Origin: an uncultured Clostridia bacterium
GTDB lineage: Bacteria; Bacillota; Clostridia; Oscillospirales; Ruminococcaceae
Reading direction: 5' to 3'
Assembly (NCBI GenBank): GCA_944382875.1
Contig: CALWNQ010000008.1
Coordinates: forward strand, 56,943 to 120,942
Length of the DNA stretch: 64,000 bases
How positions within the stretch are numbered: the first letter of the stretch is position 1; each line of letters starts with the position of its first letter. This document shows, in pieces, positions 49,367 to 58,438 of this stretch. A model generated the notes under the pieces. It had not been told where the DNA came from, did not search any database, and saw only the letters and a list, made by a program, of their open reading frames with translations. The position numbers and the translations under genes were made by a program.

Positions 49367-52111
49367 TTGGAACAGAGCAAACAGGAGCTGCTTCAGCTGC
49401 TGCAAAATCCCCCGGCGGAGGCGCGCGGAGAAACCAGATGGTGGTGGTTTGGCTGCGCGGTGCGAGAAGAGGAACTGGTGCGGGAGCTGGACGCAATGCG
49501 GGAAGCGGGGATCGGCGGCGTGGAGCTGCAAATTCTCTATCCGGTGGCGGCGGATGACCTGGAAAAAGGAATCCGCAACTGCCAATACCTTTCGCCGGAA
49601 TATCTGGGGTGGATCCGCCGGGCGGCGGAGCTTGCCAAAGAGCGGGGGATGTCCTTGGATGTGACGCTCGGTTCCTCCTGGCCGTTCGGCGGTCCATTTG
49701 TCCCGGAGGAGCTGAGCGCGCCGAATGTCATCCCCTATACGCTGGATGTGGAGGGGCCCTGCACCTTCTCCTATGATTTCACCACCCACCTTTACGGGGA
49801 GTGCGTCGGCTGTGTGGTGGGGCGGATGGAGCAGAGCCGGATGGTTCCCGAAAGCATCCGGGATATCACCGACCGGATTGGGGAGAAAAAGCTGTTCGGC
49901 TGGCCGTGGGGAATGGAGCTCAAGCCGGTGGAAATCCCCGCGGGAAGCCATAAAATCGTCCTGTTTCTTTCCAACGAAAAGCGGCAGAGGGTGCTCAAAC
50001 CGCTGCCGGGCGGCGACGGGCTGATTATGGATCACAACCGGCGGGATGCGCTCCGGCATTTCCTGCTGCACGGCGGCGACCCCGTTGCCGAAGCAGGCGG
50101 CGGGCTGATCCGTTCCTTTTTCTGTGATTCGATCGAAGTGTTTGGCCAAAACTGGACCGACATCCTTTATGATGAGTTCCGGAAACGGCGTGGATACGCG
50201 CTGCGGCCCTATCTCTATGCGCTGTGGGGACAAGTCGGGGAGATCACCGGCCGAATCCGGTACGATTTCCACAAAACGCTGGCCGAACTCACCGTGGAAA
50301 ACTTTTTCCGGGAACTGACCGAATGGTGCCATGAGAAGGGAACGACCTCCCGCATTCAGGCGCACGGTACCTGGGGCGACATCCTTGCAGCCTACGGGGC
50401 GGCGGATATCCCGGAGGGCGAAACCTTCTCGGAATTTGATCGCTATGAGGTCAATACCATCCACCGGCGGCTGGCTTCCTCGGCCGGACATTTATATGGA
50501 AAGAAGATCATCTCCTGTGAATCCTTTACTTGGCTGCGGACGCCGCGGTTCCTGGTCACTTTGGAAAATATCAAGGCGGCTGCCGACAGTATTTTCTTGG
50601 ATGGGATGAACCGCATCGTCAACCACGGCTACGCCTACAGTCCGCCGGAAGCAGGGGAACTCGGCTGGCCGTTTTACGCCTCCTCCCAGATCAACCACAA
50701 AAACACCTGGTGGAAGTTCTATCCTGCCATCGGGCGGTACATCCAGCGGGTGAGCGCCTTTCTCCAGCGCGGAAAAACGGTAGCGCCGGTGGCGGTATAT
50801 CTGCCGCAGGCGGATGTCTGGGCTGAAAATCCGCTTTCTGACATCCATATGGCGATGAAGCTGGAAGAAAAAATCACGACTGCCTCGGTGGATTCCATTC
50901 AGAAAGCAGGGTTCTGGTTTGACTTTGTCCATGATGAGGCGGTGCGGAACTGGCGGCGTTATCCCGGTTACCGGGCGGTTGTACTGCCGGAATGTGAGCG
51001 GATCGAACCGGAAACCGCCCGCGCTTTTGCCGAGTGGGCGCGCGCCGGGGTGCTGCTGATCTGCAAGGGGCATCCGCCGCGCCAGTCCTGCGGGATGCGG
51101 GATTATGAAAACAACACTGCCGAGGTGCAGCGGATTTTCCGGGAGCTCCAGCAAGAGGGGCGCTGCGTGACGGTTCCAGATGACGCCGCGGTGATCCGCT
51201 CACTTCGGGAGTCTGTTCCCACCGATGTGGAGATCCGACGGAATCCGGAGCAGATCGGTTTTCTCCATCAGCAGGAAGAGGGACGGGACATCTATTTCCT
51301 CTCCAATATCAGCCCGGAGGAACGGTTGGAAAGCCTTTGTTTTCGCGGAAAGACGGGCGGTTTCCTGGTGCTGGATCCGATGCGGGGCTACGAGCTGCCG
51401 GTCCGATCGGTTTTGCAGGGGGAAGACACGCAGGTTGAACTCTGTTTTGCGCCGTTTCAGTCGGTGCTGATCGTTTTTGACAAAGCGCTGGAGGAAATTC
51501 CCGCAACGGAACTTCCGCGGGAAGAATCAACGCTGCTGTCCCTTGCCGGCGACTGGACGCTCTCGGTCCCCGAAAAGGGATTCGTCTACACCGGCGCGCT
51601 GCAAAGCTGGGAGCAGTTCCCGGCGCTCCGGTATTTTTCCGGGACTAGGATTTACACCCGGAAGTTTACGCTTACAGCAGAGGAACTGTGTCCGGAGGCA
51701 GAGATCCTGCTCATTTTGGAACATCTGGGGGAAGCGGCGGAGGTCTGGCTCAATGGGGAAAAAGCGGGAGAGATCTTGATGCGGCCGTGGCGGCTCGATA
51801 TTACCCCGCTGCTCCGAACAGGAGAAAATCTTCTGGAGCTGCGGGTCTGCAACCTTCTCATCAACCGCGCCATTGATCCTGACAGTCCCGGCGAACTATA
51901 CCCGGAGCCGCTGATCGACCGGTGGCCCTATGACACGGCGGCGCTCAACCGCTGCCGCAGGGAGCGCCTGCTCCCCGATAAGGAAAAAGAGAAAGTAAAG
52001 GAGCCGCTGCCCTCCGGAATCTGGGGAGAGGTGCGGCTGGTTATTCGGAAACCTTCCAGCTCCGCACCGCGTCCCGAAAGCCGTCGGCCAGTTTCCCGGC
52101 AGGACCGGTGA
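49367..52111 (+). CDS. GH106-like glycoside hydrolase (alpha-L-rhamnosidase type)
   Basis: Protein of 914 residues with no signal peptide, so cytoplasmic. The N-terminus has the family pattern of the GH106-like TIM barrel: RWWWFGCAV, then ELDAMREAGIGGVELQILYP and YLGWIRRAAELAKERGMSLD. A glutamine amidotransferase-like region follows (about 430-600). A C-terminal jelly-roll (SGTRIYTRKFTL, ILEHLGEAAEVWLNGEKAG) resembles GH2/GH106 beta-sandwich domains. Likely substrate: a rhamnosylated plant glycoside or pectin fragment. TTG at 49367 is the best start, since the ATG at 49358 touches AGGAGG. Its 3' end overlaps lysR by 71 bases. Confidence 0.75.
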   Translation: MEQSKQELLQLLQNPPAEARGETRWWWFGCAVREEELVRELDAMREAGIGGVELQILYPVAADDLEKGIRNCQYLSPEYLGWIRRAAELAKERGMSLDVTLGSSWPFGGPFVPEELSAPNVIPYTLDVEGPCTFSYDFTTHLYGECVGCVVGRMEQSRMVPESIRDITDRIGEKKLFGWPWGMELKPVEIPAGSHKIVLFLSNEKRQRVLKPLPGGDGLIMDHNRRDALRHFLLHGGDPVAEAGGGLIRSFFCDSIEVFGQNWTDILYDEFRKRRGYALRPYLYALWGQVGEITGRIRYDFHKTLAELTVENFFRELTEWCHEKGTTSRIQAHGTWGDILAAYGAADIPEGETFSEFDRYEVNTIHRRLASSAGHLYGKKIISCESFTWLRTPRFLVTLENIKAAADSIFLDGMNRIVNHGYAYSPPEAGELGWPFYASSQINHKNTWWKFYPAIGRYIQRVSAFLQRGKTVAPVAVYLPQADVWAENPLSDIHMAMKLEEKITTASVDSIQKAGFWFDFVHDEAVRNWRRYPGYRAVVLPECERIEPETARAFAEWARAGVLLICKGHPPRQSCGMRDYENNTAEVQRIFRELQQEGRCVTVPDDAAVIRSLRESVPTDVEIRRNPEQIGFLHQQEEGRDIYFLSNISPEERLESLCFRGKTGGFLVLDPMRGYELPVRSVLQGEDTQVELCFAPFQSVLIVFDKALEEIPATELPREESTLLSLAGDWTLSVPEKGFVYTGALQSWEQFPALRYFSGTRIYTRKFTLTAEELCPEAEILLILEHLGEAAEVWLNGEKAGEILMRPWRLDITPLLRTGENLLELRVCNLLINRAIDPDSPGELYPEPLIDRWPYDTAALNRCRRERLLPDKEKEKVKEPLPSGIWGEVRLVIRKPSSSAPRPESRRPVSRQDR

Positions 52112-52973
52112 GCGAAAAGCTCTCCGGCCAGATGAGGATGTCCATATGCTGGATATCCGACAGCGAACAGGGGCGGACAACCAGCCGGTTGCGTTCGAGG
52201 ATGTCTTCCGGCACCGGGGAGGTCCAAAGGTAGCTGCCCTCCACCCGGTTTAAGAGGTCGTACTGGCTTCCGCGGTCGTAAACCGTGATCCGCCGCAGCG
52301 GGGAATCCAGGCTGGCGCCCCGCCGGATTTTGTGAAAGGAAAGGGAGGGGGGCTGCAGGTCGGCGTGGACGATTTCCGGATAGCCCGCAAGCTCCCGGTA
52401 GTCGACTTCCCGCTTGTCCGCAAGCGGATGGTTGCGGGACATCATCAAATGCATCCGGAATTCTCCCAATACTTCGCTCGCAAGGCCTGACTGCTCCAGC
52501 AGTGTTTCGAAATACTCGCTCTGCCCCGCCTGGCAGCGGATGACGGCAAAATCCACCTCGCCGTCCGCCGTGAGCCGCACCGCCTGGTTGGCTCCGGTTT
52601 CCCGAAAATGGACGTCCAGATGGTTGGCCTCCCGGAAGCTGTTGAGGAAATCCCCGAAGACAAAGGCTGCGTACGCTGCCCGCGGCACCGCCACCCGCAG
52701 TTCCAGCGCCGCGTCGGTGCGCGGCTTGTAAAGAGACTCCAGCTCGTCGAGCTGGGAAAGGATGCCCTCCGCATAGCGCAGAAACTCCCGGCCTTTGGGC
52801 GTGGGGATCACTCCCTTGGAGGTGCGGCGGAAGATCGTGATGCCGATCTCCTTTTCCAGTTCCCGGATGGCTTTGCTCAGATTTGGCTGGCCCATATACA
52901 GGTTTTGTGCCGCCTTGGTGATGGACTGCACCCGGCCCACCTCTACCACATACTTTAAATAGGCTGTATTCAT
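52041..52973 (-). CDS. LysR-family transcriptional regulator
   Basis: Protein of 310 residues. The HTH at residues 3-60 reads YVVEVGRVQSITKAAQNLYMGQPNLSKAIRELEKEIGITIF. A periplasmic-binding-like effector domain follows. GGAAAAGGAAG precedes the ATG. It is divergent from the iron alcohol dehydrogenase gene at 53147 (174-base gap) and convergent with the glycosidase, whose end it overlaps. Regulation of the dehydrogenase is the usual expectation. Confidence 0.92.
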   Translation of the reverse strand: MNTAYLKYVVEVGRVQSITKAAQNLYMGQPNLSKAIRELEKEIGITIFRRTSKGVIPTPKGREFLRYAEGILSQLDELESLYKPRTDAALELRVAVPRAAYAAFVFGDFLNSFREANHLDVHFRETGANQAVRLTADGEVDFAVIRCQAGQSEYFETLLEQSGLASEVLGEFRMHLMMSRNHPLADKREVDYRELAGYPEIVHADLQPPSLSFHKIRRGASLDSPLRRITVYDRGSQYDLLNRVEGSYLWTSPVPEDILERNRLVVRPCSLSDIQHMDILIWPESFSLTGPAGKLADGFRDAVRSWKVSE

Positions 52974-53146
52974 ATGACTTCCTTTTCCTATGTATTTCTG
53001 AATATGTCTTCTATATCAATTATACATTACCCAAAATCAAAAATCAATGTTAAAATAATATCAAAGGGACGGATTTAGACAGTTTCTGCCGGATCCTGTC
53101 ACCCAGATTGTAAACCTTATACATAATATAAAGGAGAACTGATTGT

Positions 53147-54364
53147 ATGGCTCGTTTTACATTACCCAGAGATTTGTATCACGGCAAAGGCTCCCTCGAA
53201 GCACTGAAAACCCTGGAAGGCAAAAAAGCAATCGTCTGTGTTGGCGGCGGTTCCATGAAGCGTTTCGGCTTCCTGGACAAAGCGGTTTCCTACCTGAAAG
53301 AAGCCGGCATGGAAGTGGAACTTTTTGAGGGAATTGAATCCGATCCTTCTGTTGAAACCGTTATGAAGGGCGCGGAAGCCATGCTCAAGTTCCATCCTGA
53401 CTGGATCGTTGCCATGGGCGGCGGTTCTCCGATCGACGCTGCAAAAGCAATGTGGATCAAATATGAGTACCCGGACATCACCTTTGAGGATATGTGCAAG
53501 GTATTCGGTATTCCGAAACTCCGTAAAAAAGCGCATTTCTGCGCAATCTCCTCTACTTCCGGCACCGCTACCGAAGTAACTGCTTTCTCCATCATCACCG
53601 ACTACCAGAAGGGTATCAAATACCCAATCGCTGACTTTGAAATCACCCCCGACGTTGCCATCGTTGACCCCGAACTGGCGGAAACCATGCCCAAGAAGCT
53701 GGTTGCTCATACCGGTATGGACGCGATGACTCATGCGATCGAAGCTTATGTCTCCACCGCAAACTGCGCTTACACCGATCCGCTCGCAATCTTCGCCATC
53801 AAGACCATCCAGAACGACCTGGTTGGCTCCTACAACGGCGATATGGCAAAACGTGACGCAATGCACGACGCACAGTGCCTGGCCGGTATGGCGTTCTCCA
53901 ACGCTCTGCTCGGTATCGTACACTCGATGGCTCACAAGACCGGCGCTGCTTTCGCAGACTACGGCGCACACATCATCCACGGTGCTGCAAACGCGATGTA
54001 CCTGCCCAAAGTTATCGCTTTCAACGCCAAGGATGAAACCGCAAAGAAACGTTACGGCGTGATCGCTGACTACATGGGCCTCGGCGGTGCCAACGACGAT
54101 GAGAAGGTCGCTCTCTTGATCGCTTACCTGCGCAAGATGAACGACGACCTGAACATCCCGCACTGCATCAAGAACTACGGCGCGGACAGCTATCCCACCG
54201 AGAACGGCTTTGTTCCCGAAGAAGTGTTCCTGGAAAGACTGCCGGAGATTGCAAAGAACGCCATCGGCGACGCCTGCACCGGTTCCAACCCCCGCATCCC
54301 CACCCAGGAAGAGATGGAGAAGCTGCTCAAAGCTTGCTACTACGACACAGAAGTCGATTTCTAA
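53147..54364 (+). CDS. Iron-containing alcohol dehydrogenase
   Basis: Protein of 405 residues. The nucleotide site has VAMGGGSPIDAAKAM. The metal ligands sit in HTGMDAMTHAIEAY (Asp, His) and further on in VHSMAHKTGA and HIIHGAANAMYLPKVI (His). It probably interconverts aldehydes and alcohols (ethanol or butanol) with NAD(P)H. Codon use is strongly biased to favoured codons, as in highly expressed genes. AAAGGAGA precedes the ATG. No clean promoter could be fixed in the 52974-53146 gap, which may mean activator control by the divergent LysR. Confidence 0.93.
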   Translation: MARFTLPRDLYHGKGSLEALKTLEGKKAIVCVGGGSMKRFGFLDKAVSYLKEAGMEVELFEGIESDPSVETVMKGAEAMLKFHPDWIVAMGGGSPIDAAKAMWIKYEYPDITFEDMCKVFGIPKLRKKAHFCAISSTSGTATEVTAFSIITDYQKGIKYPIADFEITPDVAIVDPELAETMPKKLVAHTGMDAMTHAIEAYVSTANCAYTDPLAIFAIKTIQNDLVGSYNGDMAKRDAMHDAQCLAGMAFSNALLGIVHSMAHKTGAAFADYGAHIIHGAANAMYLPKVIAFNAKDETAKKRYGVIADYMGLGGANDDEKVALLIAYLRKMNDDLNIPHCIKNYGADSYPTENGFVPEEVFLERLPEIAKNAIGDACTGSNPRIPTQEEMEKLLKACYYDTEVDF

Positions 54365-54378
54365 TCAGCCTTTCCTCA

Positions 54379-54417
54379 ATGGGGCGGATCCGGGACTCTC
54401 GGGTTCGCCCCTTTCTT
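54379..54417 (+). terminator. Terminator of the alcohol dehydrogenase gene
   Basis: GGGGCG/CGCCCC with an extended G-U-containing stem, then TTTCTTTT. Confidence 0.8.
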
Positions 54418-54428
54418 TTGAATAACCC

Positions 54429-54704
54429 TTATTTTGTCTTGGAATCCGGTGGTTCCAGCAATTCCCGATAAAGCTGCACACCTGCCCGTGCTGCCATCTC
54501 CATATCCTGTATATAAAAAGCGAAAGCTTGCTCTGTAACCAGATCGGCAAATTTGCAGAGCAGGGAATGCGCTTCGTCGGGAAGTAACTCGCAAAGCTGA
54601 TCATAAATTTGTTCTGTTTTTGTATAGGCTTCTCTGTATGCCTGGTTTTCATCTGGATATTCCCATTCCATGTGTTCCAGTAAAAATGAGAGGATTCGTT
54701 TCAT
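54429..54704 (-). CDS. Hypothetical small protein (91 residues)
   Basis: Helical, acidic protein (EHMEWEYPDENQAYREAYTK, then a C-terminal EQAFAFYIQDMEMAARAGVQLYREL). It resembles a group of small clostridial proteins of about 90 residues with a similar end, but I cannot name it safely. The ATG at 54704 is preceded by GGTGAT; another ATG at 54716 has no ribosome site. TATACT (54718-54723 on the minus strand) may be its -10. Confidence 0.6.
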   Translation of the reverse strand: MKRILSFLLEHMEWEYPDENQAYREAYTKTEQIYDQLCELLPDEAHSLLCKFADLVTEQAFAFYIQDMEMAARAGVQLYRELLEPPDSKTK

Positions 54705-54802
54705 TTGGATCACCATTATCAGTATAGCACAATGAATTTCAAAATTGGCATTTTAGAATATTTTGAGCTAAAAAATGAGCGAATTTTCAAAGAAAGCGCG
54801 GA

Positions 54803-54831
54803 TTGTGCATTTGCGGAAAATCCGGTATAAT
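54803..54831 (+). promoter_or_regulatory. nfnAB promoter
   Basis: TTGTGC (54803-54808) and TATAAT (54826-54831), 17-base spacer. Confidence 0.65.
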
Positions 54832-54879
54832 AAAAAAGATACCAGAAGCAGATTTTTCTTTTGAAAGGAGAACTCTTTC

Positions 54880-55722
54880 ATGTTTAAAATCGTGAAAAAA
54901 GAGCACCTCAACCCCACCGTTGCCAAAATGGTGGTCGAGGCGCCTTTGATTGCAAAAAAAGCAGAGCCCGGCCAGTTTATTATCTTCCGGGCCAAAGCGG
55001 ACTCCGAACGGATCCCGCTGACCGTTGCCGACTATGACCGCGAAGCCGGCACCGTTACCATCATCTACCAAATCGTCGGCGCCGGCACCATGGAGCTGGA
55101 CACCCTCCAAGAGGGCGACTGCATCCACGATTTCGTCGGCCCGCTCGGCACCCCCAGCCATGTGGAAGGACTGAAAAAGGTCGCCGTTGTCGGCGGCGGT
55201 GTTGGCTGCGCGATCGCTTACCCGATCGCCAAGAAGCTCCACGAGCTCGGCGCTGAGGTTCACGCGGTTGTCGGTTTCCGCAACAAAGACCTTGTCATCC
55301 TGGAGGACGAATTCAAGGCCGTTTCGGATAAGCTTTGCATGATGACCGACGACGGCAGCTACGGCGAAAAGGGCGTGGTTACCAACGCGCTCGAAAAGCT
55401 CATCAACGAGGGCAACGAGTACGACGAAGTCATCGCCATCGGTCCGCTGATTATGATGAAGTTCGTCTGCCAGCTCACCAAGAAATACAACATCAAAACC
55501 GTTGTGTCGATGAACCCGATTATGATCGACGGCACCGGCATGTGCGGCGGCTGCCGGCTCACAGTTGGCGGCGAAACCAAGTTTGCCTGCGTGGACGGCC
55601 CCGATTTTGACGGCCATCTCGTCGATTTTGACGAAGCGATGCACCGCGGCACCATGTACAAGGATTTCGAGCTGCATGCCCGTGAAGCCGAATGCAATCT
55701 TCTCAAAAAGGAGGTCCAATAA
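54880..55722 (+). CDS. nfnA: NADH-dependent ferredoxin:NADP+ oxidoreductase, subunit A
   Basis: Protein of 280 residues of the ferredoxin-NADP reductase superfamily. The FAD part includes ADSERIPLTVADYDRE; the nucleotide fold begins VAVVGGGVGCAIAYPIAKKL. The C-terminal cysteines MCGGCRL and FACVDGP bind a 2Fe-2S cluster, as in NfnA and dihydroorotate dehydrogenase subunit PyrK. With NfnB it carries out flavin-based electron bifurcation between NADPH, ferredoxin and NAD. The start follows GAAAGGAG. Confidence 0.9.
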   Translation: MFKIVKKEHLNPTVAKMVVEAPLIAKKAEPGQFIIFRAKADSERIPLTVADYDREAGTVTIIYQIVGAGTMELDTLQEGDCIHDFVGPLGTPSHVEGLKKVAVVGGGVGCAIAYPIAKKLHELGAEVHAVVGFRNKDLVILEDEFKAVSDKLCMMTDDGSYGEKGVVTNALEKLINEGNEYDEVIAIGPLIMMKFVCQLTKKYNIKTVVSMNPIMIDGTGMCGGCRLTVGGETKFACVDGPDFDGHLVDFDEAMHRGTMYKDFELHAREAECNLLKKEVQ

Positions 55723-55724
55723 TC

Positions 55725-57128
55725 ATGGCCTTTCAGCGCAATATGGATATGAAAAAGTGCCCCATGCCTTCTCAGGACCCCAACGTCCGCAACAAAAACT
55801 TTGACGAGGTGGCGCTGGGCTACACCTATGAAATGGCGGTCAACGAAGCCCGCCGCTGCCTGCACTGCAAAAACAAACCCTGCGTCTCCGCCTGCCCGGT
55901 TGCGATCGACATCCCGGAGTTTATCGAGCGGGTTGCCAACGAGGACATCGAGGGCGCTTATGAGATCATCCACCGTTCGAGCTCGCTGCCCGCGGTCTGC
56001 GGCCGTGTCTGCCCGCAGGAAAACCAGTGCGAAGGCAAGTGTGTCCGCGGCATCAAGGGCGAACCGGTCGGCATTGGCCGTCTGGAGCGCTTTGTGGCCG
56101 ACTGGCACCGCGAGCACAACACCGAAGCCCCCAAAATGCCCGAGCAGAACGGGCACAAGGTTGCCATCATCGGCGCCGGTCCTTCCGGCCTGACCGCTGC
56201 GGGCGACCTGGCCAAGATGGGTTATAAGGTCACGATTTTTGAGGCACTGCATCTGGCCGGCGGCGTGCTGGTCTACGGTATCCCGGAATTCCGTCTGCCC
56301 AAAGCCATTGTGCAGCAGGAAATCGACAACCTCAAAGCGATCGGCGTCGACATTGAAACCAACATGGTCATCGGCAAGGTGCTCACCATCGACGAGCTGT
56401 TCGAGATGGGTTACGAAGCCGTCTTTATCGGCTCCGGCGCGGGTCTGCCCCGGTTTATGAACATCCCCGGCGAGAGCCTCAAGGGCGTTTACTCCGCCAA
56501 CGAGTACCTCACCCGCATCAACCTGATGAAAGCTTACCGCCCCGATTCCCACACTCCCATCAAACATTCCAAGAATGTGGCGGTTGTAGGCGGCGGCAAT
56601 GTGGCGATGGACGCGGCCCGCTGCGCCAAACGTCTGGGCGCCGAGAATGTCTACATCGTTTACCGCCGCGGCATGGAGGAGCTCCCCGCCCGTAAAGAAG
56701 AAGTGGAGCATGCCATGGAAGAGGGTATCATCTTTAAGACTTTGACCAACCCCGTTGAGGTGCTGGGCGACGCCGACGGTATGGTTCGCGGCATGAAGTG
56801 TGTCGAGATGGAACTGGGCGAGCCCGACGCTTCCGGACGCCGCCGCCCGATCGTCAAGGAGGGCAGCGAATTTGAGCTGGAGTGCGATACCATGATTATG
56901 TCCATCGGCACCAGCCCCAATCCGCTGATCCGCACCACAACTCCCGGCCTGGAGACCAACAAGCACGGCTGCATCATCACCGAAGAGGAAACCGGCCTCA
57001 CCTCTCGTGAGGGTGTTTACGCCGGCGGTGACGCCGTAACCGGTGCAGCTACCGTAATCCTTGCAATGGGCGCAGGCAAACAGGCCGCCAAGTCGATCGA
57101 CGAGTACATCAAAAACAAGAATAAATAA
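55725..57128 (+). CDS. nfnB: NADH-dependent ferredoxin:NADP+ oxidoreductase, subunit B (GltA-like)
   Basis: Protein of 467 residues. N-terminal iron-sulfur cysteines CLHCKNKPCVSACPV and CGRVCPQENQCEGKCVRG are followed by the FAD fold (IIGAGPSGLTAAGDLAKMG) and the NADPH fold (VVGGGNVAMDAARCAKRLG). It is often annotated as the small subunit of glutamate synthase, but pairing with nfnA points to NfnB. The complete split glutamate synthase elsewhere in the window supports this. AAAAAGGAGG at the end of nfnA serves its ATG at 55725. Confidence 0.9.
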   Translation: MAFQRNMDMKKCPMPSQDPNVRNKNFDEVALGYTYEMAVNEARRCLHCKNKPCVSACPVAIDIPEFIERVANEDIEGAYEIIHRSSSLPAVCGRVCPQENQCEGKCVRGIKGEPVGIGRLERFVADWHREHNTEAPKMPEQNGHKVAIIGAGPSGLTAAGDLAKMGYKVTIFEALHLAGGVLVYGIPEFRLPKAIVQQEIDNLKAIGVDIETNMVIGKVLTIDELFEMGYEAVFIGSGAGLPRFMNIPGESLKGVYSANEYLTRINLMKAYRPDSHTPIKHSKNVAVVGGGNVAMDAARCAKRLGAENVYIVYRRGMEELPARKEEVEHAMEEGIIFKTLTNPVEVLGDADGMVRGMKCVEMELGEPDASGRRRPIVKEGSEFELECDTMIMSIGTSPNPLIRTTTPGLETNKHGCIITEEETGLTSREGVYAGGDAVTGAATVILAMGAGKQAAKSIDEYIKNKNK

Positions 57129-57147
57129 ATACTGGCTAATTTTAGAA

Positions 57148-57174
57148 GGGACATCCGTTTCGGGGTGTCCTTTC
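57148..57174 (+). terminator. Terminator of nfnAB
   Basis: GGACATCC against GGGGTGTCC with a short loop, then TTTCTG. Confidence 0.65.
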
Positions 57175-57209
57175 TGCTGTCCGGAAAAAGTTGCCCGCAG
57201 GCAACAGCA

Positions 57210-57238
57210 TTGACAAACTTTTCCGGATAGTATACAAT
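57210..57238 (+). promoter_or_regulatory. Promoter of the DUF362 gene
   Basis: TTGACA (57210-57215) and TACAAT (57233-57238), 17-base spacer. Confidence 0.7.
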
Positions 57239-57271
57239 AAAAGTATCTGAAAACGGAAAGGAAGTATCCCC

Positions 57272-58396
57272 ATGGAAAAATCCAAGGTGTATTTTTGTGA
57301 TATGCGCGCCAAACCGGGCGACAGTCTGCCTGCAAAGCTCAAGCGGCTGATGAAAAAAGCCGGTATTGGCGACATTGATATGGAAAAGAAGTTTGTAGCG
57401 ATCAAAATTCACTTCGGTGAACCCGGCAACCTTTCCTTTCTCCGTCCCAATTTTGCAAAGGTAGTCGCCGACCTTGTATCCGAGATGGGTGGCATGCCGT
57501 TCCTCACCGACTGCAACACCCTGTATGTCGGACGGCGCAAAAACGCGATCGACCATCTGTACGCCGCTTGGGAAAACGGCTTTACACCGCTGTCCTGCGG
57601 TTGCCCGGTCATCATTGCCGACGGGCTGAAAGGCACCGACGAAGCGCTGGTTCCGGTTGTGGGAGGCGAATATGTCAAAGAAGCCAAGATCGGCCGCGCC
57701 ATTATGGACGCCGATGTTGTGATCTCGCTCAACCACTTTAAGGGCCACGAGGCAACCGGCTTCGGCGGCGCTTTGAAGAATCTGGGGATGGGCTGCGGCT
57801 CCCGTGCCGGCAAAATGGAGCAGCACAACTCCGGCAAACCGGATGTTGACCACGACAAATGCCGCGGCTGCCGTGTTTGTGCCAAGAACTGTGCCCACGA
57901 TGCGATTTCCTTTGGGGAAGACCGCAAGGCTTCGATCGACCACAAGAAATGCGTCGGCTGTGGACGCTGCCTCGGCGCCTGCAACTTTGACGCCATTTAC
58001 AACGAGAATTCCAGCGCCAACGATGAGCTGAACTGCAAGATTGCCGAGTACGCCAAAGCGGTTGTGGACGGCCGCCCGCAGTTCCACATCAATATTGTGA
58101 TGGATGTTTCGCCCTACTGCGACTGCCACGCCGAAAACGACCTCCCCATCATCCCCGATGTGGGTATGTTCGCTTCCTTCGATCCGGTTGCAGTGGATAT
58201 GGCCTGTGCCGACGCCTGCAACGCAATGCCGGTCCAGGCAGGCAGCAAGCTGGCTGAGGAGCTGGCCGAACACGGCGACTGCCATCACGACCACTTTACC
58301 AATACCTTCCCGGTTACCAACTGGCGCTCCGGCATTGAGCACGCGGTGAAAATCGGCTTGGGCAGCAGCGATTACGAACTGATTCAGATCAAATAA
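57272..58396 (+). CDS. DUF362 iron-sulfur protein
   Basis: Protein of 374 residues. The DUF362 body (FVAIKIHFGEPGNLSFLRP, then DADVVISLNHFKGHEATGFGGALKNLGMGC) contains two inserted 4Fe-4S motifs (CRGCRVCAKNC and CVGCGRCLGAC) at about residues 193-240. A final Cys/His-rich segment follows (SPYCDCHAENDLPIIPDVGMFASFDPVAVD). The family is widespread in anaerobes and presumably redox-active; the reaction is unknown. Single gene with its own promoter and terminator, next to nfnAB. Confidence 0.88.
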   Translation: MEKSKVYFCDMRAKPGDSLPAKLKRLMKKAGIGDIDMEKKFVAIKIHFGEPGNLSFLRPNFAKVVADLVSEMGGMPFLTDCNTLYVGRRKNAIDHLYAAWENGFTPLSCGCPVIIADGLKGTDEALVPVVGGEYVKEAKIGRAIMDADVVISLNHFKGHEATGFGGALKNLGMGCGSRAGKMEQHNSGKPDVDHDKCRGCRVCAKNCAHDAISFGEDRKASIDHKKCVGCGRCLGACNFDAIYNENSSANDELNCKIAEYAKAVVDGRPQFHINIVMDVSPYCDCHAENDLPIIPDVGMFASFDPVAVDMACADACNAMPVQAGSKLAEELAEHGDCHHDHFTNTFPVTNWRSGIEHAVKIGLGSSDYELIQIK

Positions 58397-58406
58397 CAGC
58401 CGAAAA

Positions 58407-58436
58407 CCCCGTCCTGCAAAACAGGGCGGGGCTTTT
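58407..58436. terminator. Bidirectional terminator
   Basis: CCCCGTCCTG/CAGGGCGGGG stem with a five-base loop and T/A-rich flanks, between convergent genes. Confidence 0.8.
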
Positions 58437-58438
58437 GC

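Noticed and set aside
55725..57128. Small subunit of a glutamate synthase (gltD/gltA)
   Set aside because: Name used in many annotations, but pairing with the nfnA-type gene and the presence of a complete split glutamate synthase elsewhere favour NfnB.
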